64,000 nucleotides of DNA from Pseudotabrizicola sp. GTDB taxonomy: Bacteria; Pseudomonadota; Alphaproteobacteria; Rhodobacterales; Rhodobacteraceae. The notes beneath the pieces are model-generated. The model was not told where the DNA came from and did not search any database. It saw only the letters and a program-made list of their open reading frames with translations. Below, piece after piece: positions 1-8,666 of this stretch (positions are counted from its first letter, which is position 1; each line of letters starts with the position of its first letter). Made by a program: the position numbers and the translations under genes. Location of the stretch: the NCBI RefSeq assembly GCF_030684215.1, contig NZ_JAUXOV010000024.1:174050-238049 (forward strand), given 5' to 3'.

Positions 1-1442
1 TCACCAACCCGGCGATGTATAACGCGATCAAAAAGCACAAGACCACGCTACAGCTTTACACCGAGCGTCTGGTCAAGGACGGGCTAATCCCTGAGGGCGA
101 GATCGAGGATATGAAAGCCTCTTTCCAGGCCCGCCTGAATGAGGAATTCGACTCGGGCAAAAGCTTCAAGCCCAACAAGGCCGACTGGCTGGATGGTCGC
201 TGGTCAGGGTTTGAGCGCGAGCGCGAGGAATATCAACCCGGTGATACCGCGATCAAGCCCGAAACCATGGCAGAAATCGGGGCGGCGCTCAGCCGCTCTC
301 CAGACGGCTTTGATCTGCACAAGACCGTTGGTCGTCTTCTGGACAACAAGGCCAAGATGTTTGCCGACGGCAAGGGTTTTGACTGGGCAACGGCAGAGGC
401 GCTGGCGTTCGGCAGTCTGGTCACCGAAGGCGTCCCGGTGCGTCTGTCTGGGCAGGATTGCACACGCGGCACCTTCAGCCACCGCCATTCAGGTCTGGTC
501 GATCAGTCAACCGAAGAGCGCTTCTATCCGCTGAATCACATCCGTACCGGCCAGTCGCGGTATGAGGTGATCGACTCGATGCTGTCGGAATATGCTGTGC
601 TTGGGTTCGAATATGGCTACTCGCTTTCAGAACCTAACGCGCTGACCCTGTGGGAAGCACAGTTTGGCGACTTTGCGAACGGCGCGCAGATCATGTTCGA
701 CCAGTTCATCAATTCGGGCGAATCCAAGTGGTTGCGGATGTCGGGCCTCGTCTGCCTGCTGCCGCATGGCTATGAAGGTCAGGGGCCGGAACACTCGTCC
801 GCGCGTCCGGAACGCTTCCTGCAAATGTCGGCAAATGACAACTGGATCGTGGCCAACGTCTCGACGCCCGCGAACTATTTCCACATCCTGCGCCGCCAGA
901 TTCACCGCAGTTTCCGCAAACCGTTGATCCTGATGACGCCGAAATCGTTGCTGCGTCACCCGATGGCGGTGTCCGATACCGCCGATTTCACCACCGGCAG
1001 CCAGTTCCACCGCGTGCTGTGGGATGATGCACAAAAGGGTCACTCTGACCTGACGCTGAAACCTGACGCAAAGATCAAGCGCGTCGTGATGTGTTCGGGC
1101 AAGGTCTACTATGACCTGCTGGCCGAACGCGACAAGCGCGGCGCGGATGATATCTATCTTATGCGTCTGGAACAGTTCTACCCCTTCCCTGTCCAATCGC
1201 TGTCCAAAGAGCTGGAACGCTTCAAGGGTGCCGAAATCATCTGGTGTCAGGAAGAGCCAAAGAACCAAGGCTACTGGACCTTTGTTGAGCCCAATATCGA
1301 ATGGGTCCTGAGCAAGATCGGGGCCACCCAGTCCCGCGCCCGGTATGTGGGCCGCTCTGCTTCGGCATCGCCTGCAACGGGTCTCGCCAGCCGCCACAAG
1401 ATGGAACAAGACGCCCTCGTGTCCGAGGCGCTGACACTCTGA
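1..1442 (+). CDS. sucA: 2-oxoglutarate dehydrogenase E1 component, 3' part
   Basis: This is the C-terminal part of the thiamine-diphosphate E1 subunit of the 2-oxoglutarate dehydrogenase complex (TCA cycle, cytoplasm). The frame is already open at base 3, so the gene starts upstream of the window; about 480 codons are present. Visible family signatures are [13 protein letters not shown], the region [30 protein letters not shown] in outline (transketolase-like pyrimidine-binding domain), and the C-terminal [19 protein letters not shown] and KSLLRHP blocks. It ends 73 bp before sucB on the same strand, and lpdA follows, so this is an odhA/sucA-sucB-lpdA operon. The identity is clear; only the N-terminus is missing. 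Confidence 0.96.
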   Translation, partial: TNPAMYNAIKKHKTTLQLYTERLVKDGLIPEGEIEDMKASFQARLNEEFDSGKSFKPNKADWLDGRWSGFEREREEYQPGDTAIKPETMAEIGAALSRSPDGFDLHKTVGRLLDNKAKMFADGKGFDWATAEALAFGSLVTEGVPVRLSGQDCTRGTFSHRHSGLVDQSTEERFYPLNHIRTGQSRYEVIDSMLSEYAVLGFEYGYSLSEPNALTLWEAQFGDFANGAQIMFDQFINSGESKWLRMSGLVCLLPHGYEGQGPEHSSARPERFLQMSANDNWIVANVSTPANYFHILRRQIHRSFRKPLILMTPKSLLRHPMAVSDTADFTTGSQFHRVLWDDAQKGHSDLTLKPDAKIKRVVMCSGKVYYDLLAERDKRGADDIYLMRLEQFYPFPVQSLSKELERFKGAEIIWCQEEPKNQGYWTFVEPNIEWVLSKIGATQSRARYVGRSASASPATGLASRHKMEQDALVSEALTL

Positions 1443-1515
1443 ACGCCGCGGGGCCACCGTCTGGCCCCGCCCGCCCCTGTCAAAAACGCCCGAAGCGGCG
1501 TGGAGGAAGACAAAG

Positions 1516-2736
1516 ATGACTGACGTAATGGTTCCCGCCCTTGGTGAATCGGTTTCCGAGGCCACCGTATCGACCTGGTTCAAAAAGGTCGGCGACGTCG
1601 TGAAACAAGACGAAATGCTGTGCGAACTTGAAACCGACAAAGTCTCGGTAGAGGTTCCTGCCCCGGCATCTGGCGTTCTGGCCGAAATTCTTGCGCCAGA
1701 GGGGGCCACAGTAGCCGCCAACGCCCGGCTTGGGATCATCTCCGAAGGTGCCGCCGCCCCGGCTGACAAGGCAGAGCCAAAGGCCAAAGACGCCGAGGCG
1801 GTAAATTCGCCGGGGGCCGGCCCGGAAACCCTGACCGAGCGCAAAGATGTAGAAGATGCGCCATCGGCCAAAAAAGCCCTGGCAGAAGCGGGCCTCTCGC
1901 GCGATCAGGTGCAGGGTTCGGGCCGTGATGGCCGCGTGATGAAAGAAGATGTCGCAAAGGCCGCAAGCGCCCCCACCGCATCGGCAGCGCCTGCCCCGGT
2001 TGCCGTGCCGCGTGGCCCGGTCAACACCGATGACGCCAGCCGCGAAGAGCGCGTGAAGATGACCCGGCTGCGCGCCACCATCGCGCGCCGCCTGAAAGAC
2101 GCGCAAAACACCGCCGCCATGCTGACCACCTATAACGAGGTGGACATGTCGGGCATCATGGGCCTGCGCAACGAATACAAAGACGCGTTCGAGAAAAAGC
2201 ACGGCGTCAAGCTGGGCTTCATGTCTTTCTTCGTCAAAGCCTGCACCCATGCCCTGAAAGAAGTGCCCGAGGTCAACGCCGAGATCGACGGCGGCGACGT
2301 GATCTACAAGCATTACGTCCATATGGGCGTAGCGGTTGGCACGCCGAATGGTCTGGTCGTTCCGGTCGTGCGCGACGCCGATCAGATGGGGTTCGCTCAG
2401 ATCGAGAAGAAGATCGCCGAACTCGGCCTGCGCGCCCGCGATGGCAAACTGTCGATGGCCGAAATGCAGGGTGGCAGCTTCACCATCTCCAACGGTGGCG
2501 TCTATGGCTCGCTCATGTCTTCGCCGATCCTGAACCCGCCGCAATCGGGCATCCTTGGCATGCACAAGATTCAGGACCGCCCAGTGGTCGTAAACGGCCA
2601 GATCGTAATCCGCCCGATGATGTATCTTGCGCTGTCCTATGATCACCGGATTGTGGACGGCAAAGGGGCGGTGACGTTCCTTGTGCGCGTCAAAGAGGCG
2701 CTGGAAGACCCGCGCCGCCTGCTGATGGATCTGTAA
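1516..2736 (+). CDS. sucB: dihydrolipoyllysine-residue succinyltransferase (E2 of 2-oxoglutarate dehydrogenase)
   Basis: This E2 core transfers the succinyl group from lipoamide to CoA. At 406 aa it has the usual length for SucB. A single N-terminal lipoyl domain (about residues 1-76) carries the lipoyl lysine in ETDKVSVE (K42). An E3-binding domain follows near residues 110-150 ([24 protein letters not shown]) after an Ala/Pro-rich linker. The catalytic domain (about 175-406) ends with the active-site motif DHRIVDGKG. The ATG start is supported by a GGAGGA ribosome site about 9 bases upstream. It lies between sucA and lpdA, the other two subunits of the complex. Confidence 0.97.
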   Translation: MTDVMVPALGESVSEATVSTWFKKVGDVVKQDEMLCELETDKVSVEVPAPASGVLAEILAPEGATVAANARLGIISEGAAAPADKAEPKAKDAEAVNSPGAGPETLTERKDVEDAPSAKKALAEAGLSRDQVQGSGRDGRVMKEDVAKAASAPTASAAPAPVAVPRGPVNTDDASREERVKMTRLRATIARRLKDAQNTAAMLTTYNEVDMSGIMGLRNEYKDAFEKKHGVKLGFMSFFVKACTHALKEVPEVNAEIDGGDVIYKHYVHMGVAVGTPNGLVVPVVRDADQMGFAQIEKKIAELGLRARDGKLSMAEMQGGSFTISNGGVYGSLMSSPILNPPQSGILGMHKIQDRPVVVNGQIVIRPMMYLALSYDHRIVDGKGAVTFLVRVKEALEDPRRLLMDL

Positions 2737-2745
2737 TCTGGCGGG

Positions 2746-2793
2746 GCGGGGTGAACCCCGCCCTACCACACCCGTAAGGCGGGGTTCACCCGC
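2746..2793. repeat. inverted GC-rich repeat after sucB
   Basis: Two copies of the same near-palindrome lie in the sucB to MAPEG gap: GCGGGGTGAACCCCGC at 2746-2761 and GGCGGGGTTCACCCGC at 2778-2793. Each is nearly self-complementary, and the second is the reverse complement of the first, so the transcript can fold in several ways. There is no T-run, so it resembles a small dispersed intergenic repeat or an mRNA-stabilising fold more than a simple terminator. Confidence 0.6.
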
Positions 2794-2810
2794 TCCAACC
2801 AAGGCGTGTC

Positions 2811-3206
2811 ATGACACCCGAACTCACCGTCCTCGCCCTTGCTGGCCTTCTGCAAGCCGTGCAGTTCGTCCTGTTTGCCGTGCCCGCCAACCTTGAACTC
2901 GGCACCGGCTACACCTCGAGCGCGCGCGACCGTCCGCCATCCCGGCAGTTGTCCGAACGGACAGCCCGCCTGCAACGCGCCCTGAACAACCATTTCGAAG
3001 CGCTGATCCTGTTCACTCTCGCCGTAACAGTCGTGACCCTGGGCCAGCAATCCACCCCCGTCACCCAAGCCGCCGCTTGGGTCTATCTGGTCGCGCGCAT
3101 CCTTTACATCCCCGCCTATGCCCTTGGCCTGCGCCCCTGGCGCTCGTTCATCTGGGTTATTGGCTTTCTCGCAACCCTCACGATGATCGTGGCAGCCTTG
3201 CTCTGA
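2811..3206 (+). CDS. MAPEG family integral membrane protein
   Basis: This is a 131-aa membrane protein with the MAPEG pattern (membrane-associated proteins in eicosanoid and glutathione metabolism). Hydrophobic helices are seen near residues 4-24, 66-84, 88-106 and 112-130. The family-typical segment between helices 1 and 2 contains [16 protein letters not shown] (about residues 53-70), followed by [18 protein letters not shown]. Bacterial MAPEG proteins are mostly of unknown substrate, so a glutathione-dependent activity is only a family possibility. It lies between sucB and lpdA on the same strand and is probably co-transcribed with them, but no functional tie to the dehydrogenase is evident. 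The ribosome site is weak (AAGG). Confidence 0.85.
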   Translation: MTPELTVLALAGLLQAVQFVLFAVPANLELGTGYTSSARDRPPSRQLSERTARLQRALNNHFEALILFTLAVTVVTLGQQSTPVTQAAAWVYLVARILYIPAYALGLRPWRSFIWVIGFLATLTMIVAALL

Positions 3207-3210
3207 CCCT

Positions 3211-3257
3211 TTCATCTTGGCAAAAATACTCTGGGGGTCCGGGGGCAAAGCCCCCGG
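3211..3257 (+). repeat. intergenic repeat copy A with terminator-like hairpin
   Basis: The segment begins TTCATCTTGGCAAAAATACT (3211-3230) and runs into a perfect hairpin, CCGGGGGC-AAA-GCCCCCGG (3239-3257). Related copies occur at 46638-46681 and 55086-55142. It starts 4 bp after the MAPEG stop, so it could act as a weak terminator or mRNA 3' stabiliser ahead of lpdA. Confidence 0.6.
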
Positions 3258-3285
3258 TTCTGTCCCCCAAAAAAGGAGACGACCC

Positions 3286-4674
3286 ATGGCAGAGTTTGAC
3301 GTGATCATCATCGGCGGCGGCCCAGGCGGCTATGTCTGCGCAATCCGTGCGGCACAGCTGGGGCTAAAGGTGGCTTGTGTCGAGGGTCGCGAGACCCTTG
3401 GCGGAACTTGTCTGAACGTCGGTTGCATCCCCTCTAAAGCCTTGCTGAACGCAACGCACCAGCTGCACGAAGTGCATGAGAACTTTGAGAAAATGGGCCT
3501 GATGGGTGCCAATCCAAAAGTCGACTGGGCCAAGATGCTGGCCTACAAGGATGACGTGGTCTCGGGCAACACCAAGGGCATCGAGTTTTTGTTCAAAAAG
3601 AACAAGGTCACCTGGCTGAAAGGCTGGGGCACCATCCCGGCGGCAGGTCAGGTCAAGGTTGGTGACGACGTCCACACCGCCAAGCATATCGTGATCGCTA
3701 CCGGGTCCGAGCCGTCTTCGCTGCCCGGCGTCACGGTGGATGAGACCACCATCGTTACCTCGACCGGCGCTTTGACGCTGCCAAAGGTGCCGAAAACCAT
3801 GGTGGTGATCGGTGCCGGTGTGATCGGGCTGGAAATGGGCTCTGTCTATGCCCGTCTGGGCACGCAGGTGACGGTGGTGGAATATCTTGACGCCATCACT
3901 CCCGGCATGGATGCCGAAGTGGCAAAATCCTTCCAGAAGATCCTGACCAAACAGGGCATGAAGTTTGTTCTGGGCGCAGCCGTGCAGGGGGCCGAGGCCA
4001 AAAAAACGGGCGCGAAGGTCAGCTACAAGCTGCGCAAGGACGACTCAGCACATGAGATGGAGGCGGATGTTGTGCTGGTGGCCACCGGGCGTAAACCCTA
4101 CACCGCCGGTCTGGGGCTCGAGGCGTTGGGGGTAGAGATGCTGCCACGCGGCCAGATCAAGACCGACGATCATTTCTTGACCAATATCAAAGGGCTCTAT
4201 GCCATCGGCGACGCCATCATCGGCCCGATGCTGGCCCATAAGGCCGAAGATGAAGGCATGGCGCTGGCAGAAATCATGGCCGGCAAGCATGGCCATGTGA
4301 ATTATGGCGTGATCCCCGGTGTGGTTTATACAACGCCCGAAGTCGCCTCGGTCGGCGCTACCGAGGAACAGCTGAAAGAACAGGGCCGCGCCTACAAGGT
4401 CGGCAAATTCAGCTTCATGGGCAATGCCCGCGCCAAGGCTGTGTTTCAGGCCGACGGGTTTGTAAAAATTCTTGCCGACAAAGCCACCGACCGCATTCTT
4501 GGCGCGCATATCATCGGTCCTGCGGCAGGTGACCTGATCCACGAGGTTTGTGTGGCGATGGAATTTGGCGCCTCGGCGCAAGATCTGGCGCTGACCTGCC
4601 ACGCCCACCCCACCTATTCAGAAGCGGTGCGCGAAGCAGCCCTCGCCTGCGGCGATGGTGCGATCCACAGCTAA
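3286..4674 (+). CDS. lpdA: dihydrolipoyl dehydrogenase (E3)
   Basis: This flavoprotein E3 reoxidises dihydrolipoamide with NAD+ for the 2-oxoglutarate dehydrogenase complex. The chosen ATG (462 aa) is preceded by AAGGAG and starts with [16 protein letters not shown], the FAD-binding Rossmann motif. Another in-frame start lies 23 codons upstream, but that stretch falls inside the repeat and hairpin and is not family-like. The redox-active pair is C42/C47 in [14 protein letters not shown]. An NAD-binding motif [17 protein letters not shown] lies near residue 178, a second FAD motif is YAIGDAI, and the C-terminal catalytic His-Glu region is [10 protein letters not shown]. All expected parts are present. 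It is the last gene before a strong hairpin terminator. Confidence 0.97.
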   Translation: MAEFDVIIIGGGPGGYVCAIRAAQLGLKVACVEGRETLGGTCLNVGCIPSKALLNATHQLHEVHENFEKMGLMGANPKVDWAKMLAYKDDVVSGNTKGIEFLFKKNKVTWLKGWGTIPAAGQVKVGDDVHTAKHIVIATGSEPSSLPGVTVDETTIVTSTGALTLPKVPKTMVVIGAGVIGLEMGSVYARLGTQVTVVEYLDAITPGMDAEVAKSFQKILTKQGMKFVLGAAVQGAEAKKTGAKVSYKLRKDDSAHEMEADVVLVATGRKPYTAGLGLEALGVEMLPRGQIKTDDHFLTNIKGLYAIGDAIIGPMLAHKAEDEGMALAEIMAGKHGHVNYGVIPGVVYTTPEVASVGATEEQLKEQGRAYKVGKFSFMGNARAKAVFQADGFVKILADKATDRILGAHIIGPAAGDLIHEVCVAMEFGASAQDLALTCHAHPTYSEAVREAALACGDGAIHS

Positions 4675-4705
4675 AGCGTTTTAAGGACAGCGCGATTTGA
4701 ACAGT

Positions 4706-4754
4706 AGCACCCAACGCGTTGAAATCTTTGATTTCAAACAGCGTTGGGTGCTTT
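4706..4754. terminator. bidirectional hairpin terminator between lpdA and the asparagine-synthase-like gene
   Basis: A perfect 12-bp stem, AGCACCCAACGC (4706-4717) with GCGTTGGGTGCT (4741-4752), encloses an inner stem GTTGAAAT/ATTTCAAAC, and TTT follows. It lies between two convergent genes and could end both transcripts. Confidence 0.75.
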
Positions 4755-4772
4755 AGATTCAGTACGAGACGC

Positions 4773-6437
4773 TTAGCCAACCGTCTGGGGCGACCGCGAG
4801 GCTGCCCCTGATAAAACCCCGGTTGCATCTGCGGATGGAGCAACGTCGGCGGCGGCGTCATTGAACCGTCCCACCTGCACATCAGGTGCATCCTGCCCGA
4901 ACCAAAGCTTGTACCGTGCGCGGGCATCATCCAAACGCTGGGTGCGCGCAGCGAAGTTCGCCGGATCTTCGCTCATATCGGCGCTCAGATCATCCAGAAG
5001 CGGCAGCGCTGCAAGCCCCGGTTCAGCTCGCATCAGCAGATCAGTCGTGCTTTGGTTGGTCATGCGGTAGCTTGTCTCGAAACCCATCACCAATTGCACC
5101 AACCGCCTGCTGTTAAAAGGCGACATATAAAACGCGTGGCTCAGACCGGGAAACACAGTGCCAAGTGCGGCTGGCACCAATGCCTCAAAAAAGAAAAAGT
5201 CTGCCGATCGCGCACGGGCATTTTCTGGAAAATCCGCATAAAAGCGATCGAAGTCCGGGACAAACTTTTTTCGTGCGCCCCTGCCAAAACTTTCAGATGT
5301 TTGCAAACGCATCCACCGAATGTGCCAATATGGATCCGTCCAGCGCTCTGGATCTGCAAAGCGAACATATTGGCCACGCAAAATATTGCACTGGTGTCCG
5401 CGCAGAATAATCGAATTCTCTGGCAGGCTCTGATAAAGACCATTCGCAATCTCGGACGGGGCACCGCCCAACCCACCCGACGCTATGGCGAAAGATTTCG
5501 CCGCCGATTGCGCAGCGGTCAAATCGGCCTTCTTGGTGCGGCGGTCATGTTTATTGTGGGAAACACCCAAAGAGGATGCCAGTTTCTCTGCCAGTTGGGC
5601 ATCCCGTCGCCCAGAGTAATTGTTGATATGCGTGTAGCACAGCGTCAGCTTTTTGCGGGTTTCCGCATCCGTCAGACCCAGAACCATGCGGCTGTCATTG
5701 CCACCTGAAAGCGGAACAACGGTTGGTCCAAGCGTGGTGATCCGGGCGATAATGCGTTGTTCGGCCGCGATAATCTCATCGAAAGCCGCCCCATAGTTTT
5801 CCTCGCCATGGTCAAAACTGTCTGTCCCGCGGGGCCAAAACCGGGCCGAAACAAAGTTCGTCAGATCCATCCGGTGATTGGCGTTCAGGCGCTGCACATG
5901 TGCGTCGCGTGTATGGTCAAAACCATACATGCCTTGGCCTTGTGCGATCATTGCCGCATCATACAGCGGGTGATCCTGATACGGCCGGTCAAGACACAGA
6001 GTCGGCGTTGACGCAATCCGCCGCGTTTCGGGCGCATAGACCGCGCCAATCATACCCACCGGATCGCAATAGAAAAACCGCCCCCTGCCGAGTTTTGCAA
6101 AGATTGCATATCGCCCGGCGAGTTTGGCCAGATAGGTTTCCACTATATCTTGCGCAGTTGACGACGTTGCCTTTGAAACCAGGTGCGACAGTGCTTCCTC
6201 GGCGGTGGCACCGTCATGATCGACCGCAATTCCAAGAACCACACCAAAAACCGCGCCACTCTTGTCAATCAGGGGTTTGGCCCGCAAACCAGCGCCTGAA
6301 TAAACATATGTAGATCCGATTCTATGCGCCGAAAATCCGGGCAAACTCAAAGGCTTTTGTGACGATACATATTGGTATCGGAAAGCCTGCGAAAAATCTA
6401 TTTTCGCATCTTCGCATAGCCTGAGAGCTTCAATCAT
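4773..6437 (-). CDS. asparagine-synthase-like protein (ATP-pyrophosphatase fold), substrate unknown
   Basis: The protein has the asparagine-synthetase-type AMP-forming domain: the PP-loop signature is LSGGNDSR at about residues 243-250 (counting from the ATG at 6437), followed by a C-terminal synthetase-like region. The N-terminal 200 residues resemble a degenerate class-II glutamine amidotransferase fold (LAGRYAIF, RFFYCDPVGM). There is no initiator Met-Cys nucleophile, so glutamine hydrolysis is unlikely. The frame stays open to a TTG at 6500; the ATG at 6437 is preferred because it has a weak purine-rich ribosome site. The gene is an orphan between lpdA and a GntR regulator and reads visibly AT-richer than its neighbours, which hints at acquisition. 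Possible roles include amide or lactam formation on a small molecule or polymer; none can be chosen from the sequence. Confidence 0.75.
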   Translation of the reverse strand: MIEALRLCEDAKIDFSQAFRYQYVSSQKPLSLPGFSAHRIGSTYVYSGAGLRAKPLIDKSGAVFGVVLGIAVDHDGATAEEALSHLVSKATSSTAQDIVETYLAKLAGRYAIFAKLGRGRFFYCDPVGMIGAVYAPETRRIASTPTLCLDRPYQDHPLYDAAMIAQGQGMYGFDHTRDAHVQRLNANHRMDLTNFVSARFWPRGTDSFDHGEENYGAAFDEIIAAEQRIIARITTLGPTVVPLSGGNDSRMVLGLTDAETRKKLTLCYTHINNYSGRRDAQLAEKLASSLGVSHNKHDRRTKKADLTAAQSAAKSFAIASGGLGGAPSEIANGLYQSLPENSIILRGHQCNILRGQYVRFADPERWTDPYWHIRWMRLQTSESFGRGARKKFVPDFDRFYADFPENARARSADFFFFEALVPAALGTVFPGLSHAFYMSPFNSRRLVQLVMGFETSYRMTNQSTTDLLMRAEPGLAALPLLDDLSADMSEDPANFAARTQRLDDARARYKLWFGQDAPDVQVGRFNDAAADVAPSADATGVLSGAASRSPQTVG

Positions 6438-6554
6438 GCCTACCACTCGCTTTTTATTTTTGAGTGATTCTACATACGCACCGGCCTCACACAAAGACAA
6501 AGCGGCAGATTGAAACGCGATTGTTGCTAATACGAAACAAATCGAGGGCCGCAG

Positions 6555-7205
6555 TTACCCTGCCAGGTGGCGCAATCCTTGGGTTACGTCTGTTCGCACG
6601 GCCAAGCGCAGGCCCGGCTCATCACCCGCTTTCAGCGCTGCAAGGATCAAGCGGTGGTGCTGTGGCGGCTCTTTGCGGCGCAAGCGCGAGTAAAGCGCGC
6701 GCATCGTCGGCCCCAGTTGCAGCCAGACCGTTTCGCAGATCGCCAGCATCGCGGGGGCCTGTGCCCGCAGATACAGGGTGCGGTGAAATTCCAGATTGGT
6801 GCGCACATAGGCAACCGCATCCTGCCGCTGCACCGCGTCCGCATTCAGCGCGTTGATCGCAGCCAACCGGTCGATCAGGGCGAAGTGGGCGCGCGGCAGC
6901 GCACGGGCGGCCATCTCGGGCTCTAACAGAGCACGGATCGCGGCCAGTTCTTCGATCCGCTCGGGCGTCAGTTCCGGCGTCGAGACGCGGCCAGAGCTTG
7001 AAATGGTCAGCGCGCCCTCGGCCACCAGCCGCCGGATCGCCTCGCGCGCGGGGGTCATTGACACGCCATACTCTTTGGCCAGACCGCGCAGGGTCATCGG
7101 TTGACCTGGCGGCACCTCGCCATGCATCACCTGCTGGCGCAGGCTGCGATACAGGCGCTCATGCGCGGCAGCGTTCGGGTCGGTCAGGCGGGGCGTTATG
7201 GGCAT
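6555..7205 (-). CDS. GntR family transcriptional regulator, FadR/FCD subfamily
   Basis: This 216-aa cytoplasmic regulator has an N-terminal winged helix-turn-helix (about residues 14-75) with typical GntR text: LRQQVMHGEVPPGQPM, LAKEYGVSMTPAREAIRRL and GALTISSSGR. The C-terminal half is an all-alpha FCD ligand domain, with ELAAIRALLEPEMAARAL, the NLEFHRTLY metal-binding helix and a later HHRLI histidine site. Members usually bind organic acids with a metal ion and repress nearby catabolic genes. No catabolic operon adjoins it here, so the ligand and target are unknown. It starts 33 bp after the metallopeptidase gene on the same strand and may share its transcript. Confidence 0.9.
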   Translation of the reverse strand: MPITPRLTDPNAAAHERLYRSLRQQVMHGEVPPGQPMTLRGLAKEYGVSMTPAREAIRRLVAEGALTISSSGRVSTPELTPERIEELAAIRALLEPEMAARALPRAHFALIDRLAAINALNADAVQRQDAVAYVRTNLEFHRTLYLRAQAPAMLAICETVWLQLGPTMRALYSRLRRKEPPQHHRLILAALKAGDEPGLRLAVRTDVTQGLRHLAG

Positions 7206-7238
7206 GGTTAGCAGCCAAGCACCGCTTTTGCGCTGCGG

Positions 7239-7943
7239 TCAATCCGTCGCATCGCTCTGCGGCCCAAAGAGATAGCCATGCAGCGCCTGTCCCTCACCGT
7301 GCAGCCATCTGCGCTGCACCTGCCAGCGGGGGAACAACTGCTCTACAACCGACCAGAACGCGGGGGAATGGTTCATCTGCTCCAGATGTGCCACTTCATG
7401 CGCCGCCACGTAGTCCAGCACCGGCGCCGGGGCCATGATCAGCCGCCACGAGAACATCAGCGCCCCGTCATGCGCGCACGATCCCCACCGGGACCGCGTG
7501 TCGCGCAAGGTAAGCCGGGTATAGGGGCGGCCTAGGCGGCCCGCGTGGCGGTCACAGGCGGCGGCAAGACGGTCGCGCGCCATCAGCTTGAGAAACGCAC
7601 CCGCCCGCACCCCGGCTTGTTGCGGATCGCCCGGCACCAGCAAAGAATCACCCTCCAGCCGGACGGATCGGCCAGTTCCCTGCGTCAGAACGCGCATCTG
7701 ACCTTCGACCGGAACCGCATCGCCCAAGCCCACAACCCGCCGCCCCGGCATTTCGGCAAGAACCCCGCGTATCCAGCCCTCTTGCTCCGTGGCAAAGCGC
7801 AACGCCTCGGCCTCCCGCGCACGCAGCGGCATCGACAGGGTCACCCGCCCGTCAAGTCGCGATACCCGCAAGGAAAATCGCTTTGCGCGCGCAGATCGCC
7901 GCAGGGTAATTTCAACAGGTGGGGAACCGGGAAGATGGGGCAT
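7239..7943 (-). CDS. YgjP-like (DUF45) zinc-dependent metallohydrolase
   Basis: This 234-aa protein belongs to the YgjP/DUF45 (M48-like gluzincin) family. The characteristic DTRSRWGSC block is at about residues 148-156. The zinc site is HEVAH (H182, E183, H186) with a third ligand in MNHSPAFW (H192). The N-terminal half holds the usual beta-rich region (RRSARAKRFSLRVSRLDG). There is no signal peptide, so it is probably cytoplasmic. The physiological substrate of the family is poorly defined. The gene lies upstream of the GntR gene and is divergent from the TIGR02300 gene. Confidence 0.9.
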   Translation of the reverse strand: MPHLPGSPPVEITLRRSARAKRFSLRVSRLDGRVTLSMPLRAREAEALRFATEQEGWIRGVLAEMPGRRVVGLGDAVPVEGQMRVLTQGTGRSVRLEGDSLLVPGDPQQAGVRAGAFLKLMARDRLAAACDRHAGRLGRPYTRLTLRDTRSRWGSCAHDGALMFSWRLIMAPAPVLDYVAAHEVAHLEQMNHSPAFWSVVEQLFPRWQVQRRWLHGEGQALHGYLFGPQSDATD

Positions 7944-8027
7944 TTATCGCTCTTGCAAGGTCTGGACAGAATAGCCACCTTGACAATGGCCGCAATGGGG
8001 CCAAAAGCCTTTGACAGACGCGAGCCC

Positions 8028-8056
8028 TTGTGGCAAGCGACGCCATCTCTTTATAT
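8028..8056 (+). promoter_or_regulatory. putative sigma-70-type promoter for the FYDLN-acid gene
   Basis: A TTGTGG -35 box (8028-8033), a 17-bp spacer and a TTATAT -10 box (8051-8056) place the transcript start about 17 bases before the ATG at 8079. The -35 match is only partial. Confidence 0.4.
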
Positions 8057-8078
8057 CAGTAGCCTTAAGGGAACCACC

Positions 8079-8411
8079 ATGCCCAAGGAAGAATGGGGTA
8101 CGAAGCGTATTTGCCCGACCACCGGGAAACGCTTCTACGACCTGAACCGCAGCCCGATCGTCAGCCCCTACACGGGCGAGGTCGTGGATATCGAATCCGC
8201 CCGCCGCAAAATGGCGGCGTCTGTCATTGCCCGTGTCGTGCCTGAAAAGGACGAAGAAGTGCTGGTCGATGATCTGGAAGCCGACGACGATCTGCTGGAA
8301 ACCGCAACCGACGACGCGGAACTGGACGATGATCTGCTGGAAGATGATGCCGACGATAATGTTTCGCTGGACGAGCTGGCCGATGTGGCCGGGGATGACG
8401 ACGAGACCTGA
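8079..8411 (+). CDS. TIGR02300 family protein (FYDLN-acid domain)
   Basis: This is a small 110-aa protein typical of alphaproteobacteria. The N-terminal 45 residues are conserved (MPKEEWGTKRICPTTGKRFY, then DLNRSPIVSPYTG), with CPTTGKRFYDLN resembling a half zinc-ribbon. The remainder is an extremely acidic tail dominated by Asp and Glu (about residues 60-110). The function is not known; such tails often mimic nucleic acid or bind basic proteins, which is inference only. The frame extends far upstream, but the conserved start has AAGGG seven bases upstream and fits family length. Single-gene unit followed by a tRNA gene. Confidence 0.9.
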   Translation: MPKEEWGTKRICPTTGKRFYDLNRSPIVSPYTGEVVDIESARRKMAASVIARVVPEKDEEVLVDDLEADDDLLETATDDAELDDDLLEDDADDNVSLDELADVAGDDDET

Positions 8412-8532
8412 TGTTTTGACAAGGGCACAGATTTTGGGGGGGCAGTGCGAAGCGCGCAAAAAAGCACTTGCACCCCCCCAAGCCCTCGCCTAAATACGGC
8501 CCATCGACGTGGAAACACGACGATAACCCGGT

Positions 8533-8608
<76 letters not shown>

Positions 8609-8613
8609 ATTCA

Positions 8614-8639
8614 AAAAAGCCGCCTTCGGGCGGCTTTTT
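8614..8639. terminator. bidirectional rho-independent terminator
   Basis: GCCGCC-TTCG-GGCGGC is flanked by A6 on the left and T5 on the right. It ends the tRNA transcript on the plus strand and, through the flanking A-run, the long minus-strand acetate block that finishes at 8667. Confidence 0.92.
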
Positions 8640-8666
8640 GCTTGAATTACACCCTTTTGGTCAGCG

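Noticed and set aside
1480..2802. 440-codon minus-strand open frame opposite sucB
   Set aside because: Antisense to sucB, whose domains and active-site motifs are unambiguous.
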